This document shows, one piece after another, positions 62,862-64,000 of a stretch of DNA of 64,000 nt. The DNA comes from Rubripirellula lacrimiformis. GTDB taxonomy: Bacteria > Planctomycetota > Planctomycetia > Pirellulales > Pirellulaceae. The notes beneath the pieces are model-generated. The model was not told the origin of the DNA and ran no database searches. It saw only the letters and a list, made by a program, of their open reading frames with translations. The position numbers and the translations under genes were made by a program. The stretch covers positions 1,178,001-1,242,000 of the forward strand of contig NZ_CP036525.1 of the NCBI RefSeq assembly GCF_007741535.1, in the 5' to 3' direction. Within the stretch, counting starts at the first letter, position 1. The number at the start of each line of letters is the position of its first letter.

Positions 62862-64000
62862 ATGGCTCGCAAGCGAGAAGTCGGCAAAAAGCAGCGACGG
62901 TCAGTTCTTCGAATGGAACCACTCGAGAAGAGAAACCTGCTTGCCGCAGCGATCACGCCATGCGGCCCCCCGACTATTCTAGAATTGGTCTCTGACCAGA
63001 GCGTTGTTCGAGAGTCCGTCCATCCCGCCCTGGCCTCTGAAAGGTTGATGAGTCATAGCGTGCCGGAAGGGGAATCCGTGGTAACGGCTGTGTGGACCGA
63101 TCCGTCCGGCGGTGATTGGAGCGACCGGACAAAATGGCAATCTGGCCAACTTCCAGGTGCGTCAGATGTGGTACTTGTCGATTTGGATCCTGACGCGACA
63201 CTTTTTGTTTCAAGCGGAACGAATGAAGTAGCTGAAGTTCAGCTTAGCGGTGAGATTCATATTGGCTCTGGAAGTCTCTCAGCGGCAAGGATTGGAGTAT
63301 GGGCGGGGCAGATCACGCTCGCCGGTGGAACGCTCTCGAACACATCGGTCGTCTCCACCTCATCTGAGGCGATCTTCAGTGGTGTTGCTGGGAGTCTTCG
63401 CAATGTGATTCTCGACGGTAATGGATCGATCAGTGCTTTAGGGTCAGACAGTATCATCAATGTCAACGGTGGCTTGACGCTCAATGGTGACCTGACGATT
63501 ACCGGAACTCGCACTTCCAGTGGCGAGAACTTTCGAGCGGGATTGAGTTTCGGTAGCAACGAAAGCTTGTCGGGATCCGGGCAAGTGTTTCTCAACACAG
63601 TCAACGCCACCGATGATGTCGCCGCTCTGGCATTTCTTGAACTGGAAGGCTTCAGTAGCAATGTTGAAACGCTCTCCATTGGCTCGGACATTGAGATCGG
63701 CGGCGACGGCGGCTCAATCTACACAACCCAGTCGAGTGACTTAGTCGCGATCGGTGGGGCAGTGACGGGATCCAGCAGTGGTGATCTTTTCATTCGACGT
63801 GCCACCGGACCGCTAGCCGTTACGGATCTTGCAGGTAACGTCACTTTGGAGGGCCCGTTTGACAATCTTCAGTTGACTTCAGTAGGAGAGACCCAGCTCG
63901 ATTTATCACAAGTGACCAGTCTGGTCGGCGTCAGTCTAACGGGAGATGTACTCTTCGGCCCTGGATCTGACGTCAACATCAATGGCGGCTTAGCGATTGA
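62862..64000 (+). CDS. Large secreted beta-structured protein, N-terminal part (runs off window)
   Basis: Starts ATG GCT CGC AAG CGA at 62862 with AAGG 7 bases upstream and stays open to the last base. The N-terminus MARKREVGKKQRRSVLRMEP continues LEKRNLLAAAI: the planctomycete 'LEPR-LLA' anchor/export motif in variant form. A repetitive, Gly/Ser/Thr/Asn-rich sequence follows with short strand repeats such as INVNGGLTLNGDLTITG, typical of filamentous-adhesin or autotransporter-like beta-helix proteins. Codons are noticeably AT-richer (ATT, CTT, AGT) than in neighbouring genes. Such proteins are often thousands of residues long; the end lies outside this window. Confidence 0.82.
   Translation, partial: MARKREVGKKQRRSVLRMEPLEKRNLLAAAITPCGPPTILELVSDQSVVRESVHPALASERLMSHSVPEGESVVTAVWTDPSGGDWSDRTKWQSGQLPGASDVVLVDLDPDATLFVSSGTNEVAEVQLSGEIHIGSGSLSAARIGVWAGQITLAGGTLSNTSVVSTSSEAIFSGVAGSLRNVILDGNGSISALGSDSIINVNGGLTLNGDLTITGTRTSSGENFRAGLSFGSNESLSGSGQVFLNTVNATDDVAALAFLELEGFSSNVETLSIGSDIEIGGDGGSIYTTQSSDLVAIGGAVTGSSSGDLFIRRATGPLAVTDLAGNVTLEGPFDNLQLTSVGETQLDLSQVTSLVGVSLTGDVLFGPGSDVNINGGLAI

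Overview
The window looks like chromosomal DNA of a planctomycete, most likely a Pirellulaceae (Rhodopirellula-like) bacterium. The pointers are a DUF1559 gene with a zinc ribbon, an N-terminal anchor motif of the planctomycete 'LEPR-LLA' type on a giant secreted protein, a CRTAC1/ASPIC lipoprotein fused to TPRs, a secreted SUMF1-type protein, many GTG starts, GC-rich codons and loosely packed mixed-strand genes. I see no rRNA, tRNA, CRISPR array, insertion sequence or prophage.

Layout. 1-19 kb: housekeeping and cell-envelope genes on both strands: alpha/beta-hydrolase (cut by the window start), purB, two exported proteins, DHH phosphoesterase (nrnA-like), ribF, two coupled membrane proteins, nnrD-larB, argG, a DUF1559 protein, dtd, a 147-bp tandem repeat, a YdjM-type membrane hydrolase and a CvpA-like protein. 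19.1-19.5 kb: a gene-free stretch with a dif-like site. 19.5-31.5 kb, all minus strand: accA coupled to a Ser/Thr kinase, a glycosyltransferase, the flagellar cluster flhA-flhF-(small membrane gene)-fliA, a DUF2726 gene, and serC-serA. 31.6-35.3 kb: putA. 35.3-47.2 kb, all minus strand: a NYN RNase, polysaccharide genes (two glycosyltransferases and a flippase), truA, asd, a SUMF1-like protein, an O-antigen ligase and an HtrA protease. 47.5-52.6 kb: a glucuronate-isomerase-like enzyme with a long acidic tail, a repeat-rich spacer, leuA with a leader-peptide attenuator, and a Gly/Pro-repeat protein. 52.8-56 kb: the flagellar export-gate operon fliP-fliQ-fliR-flhB. 56.5-62.3 kb: hisN-like, lspA, thrC, dapB, a small Cys/His protein and an MFS transporter. 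From 62.86 kb: the start of a large secreted beta-structured protein that runs off the window.

Large-scale signals. (1) The octamer GGGNAGGG, identical to the E. coli FtsK-orienting (KOPS) consensus, occurs about 16 times on the plus strand before 18.2 kb and about 17 times on the minus strand after it. I found no exception by eye, and the polarity ignores gene direction. This is what a replication terminus looks like, and a dif-like 11-6-11 site lies at 19419-19446. (2) leuA is preceded by a 19-codon Leu-rich leader peptide and an intrinsic terminator, the layout of classical leucine attenuation. (3) Several families of extragenic repeats are scattered at gene ends: a roughly 130-bp inverted-repeat element in five copies, a 39-bp hairpin unit often joined to it, GAACTC hexamer tracts, and a GGGGCGATCGCCC-containing element.

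Metabolically the window carries steps for serine (serC, serA), leucine (leuA), arginine (argG), threonine and lysine (asd, dapB, thrC), purine (purB), FAD (ribF) and fatty-acid (accA) synthesis, plus proline breakdown (putA). All coordinates and motif counts were read by eye from the sequence; no database search was possible.
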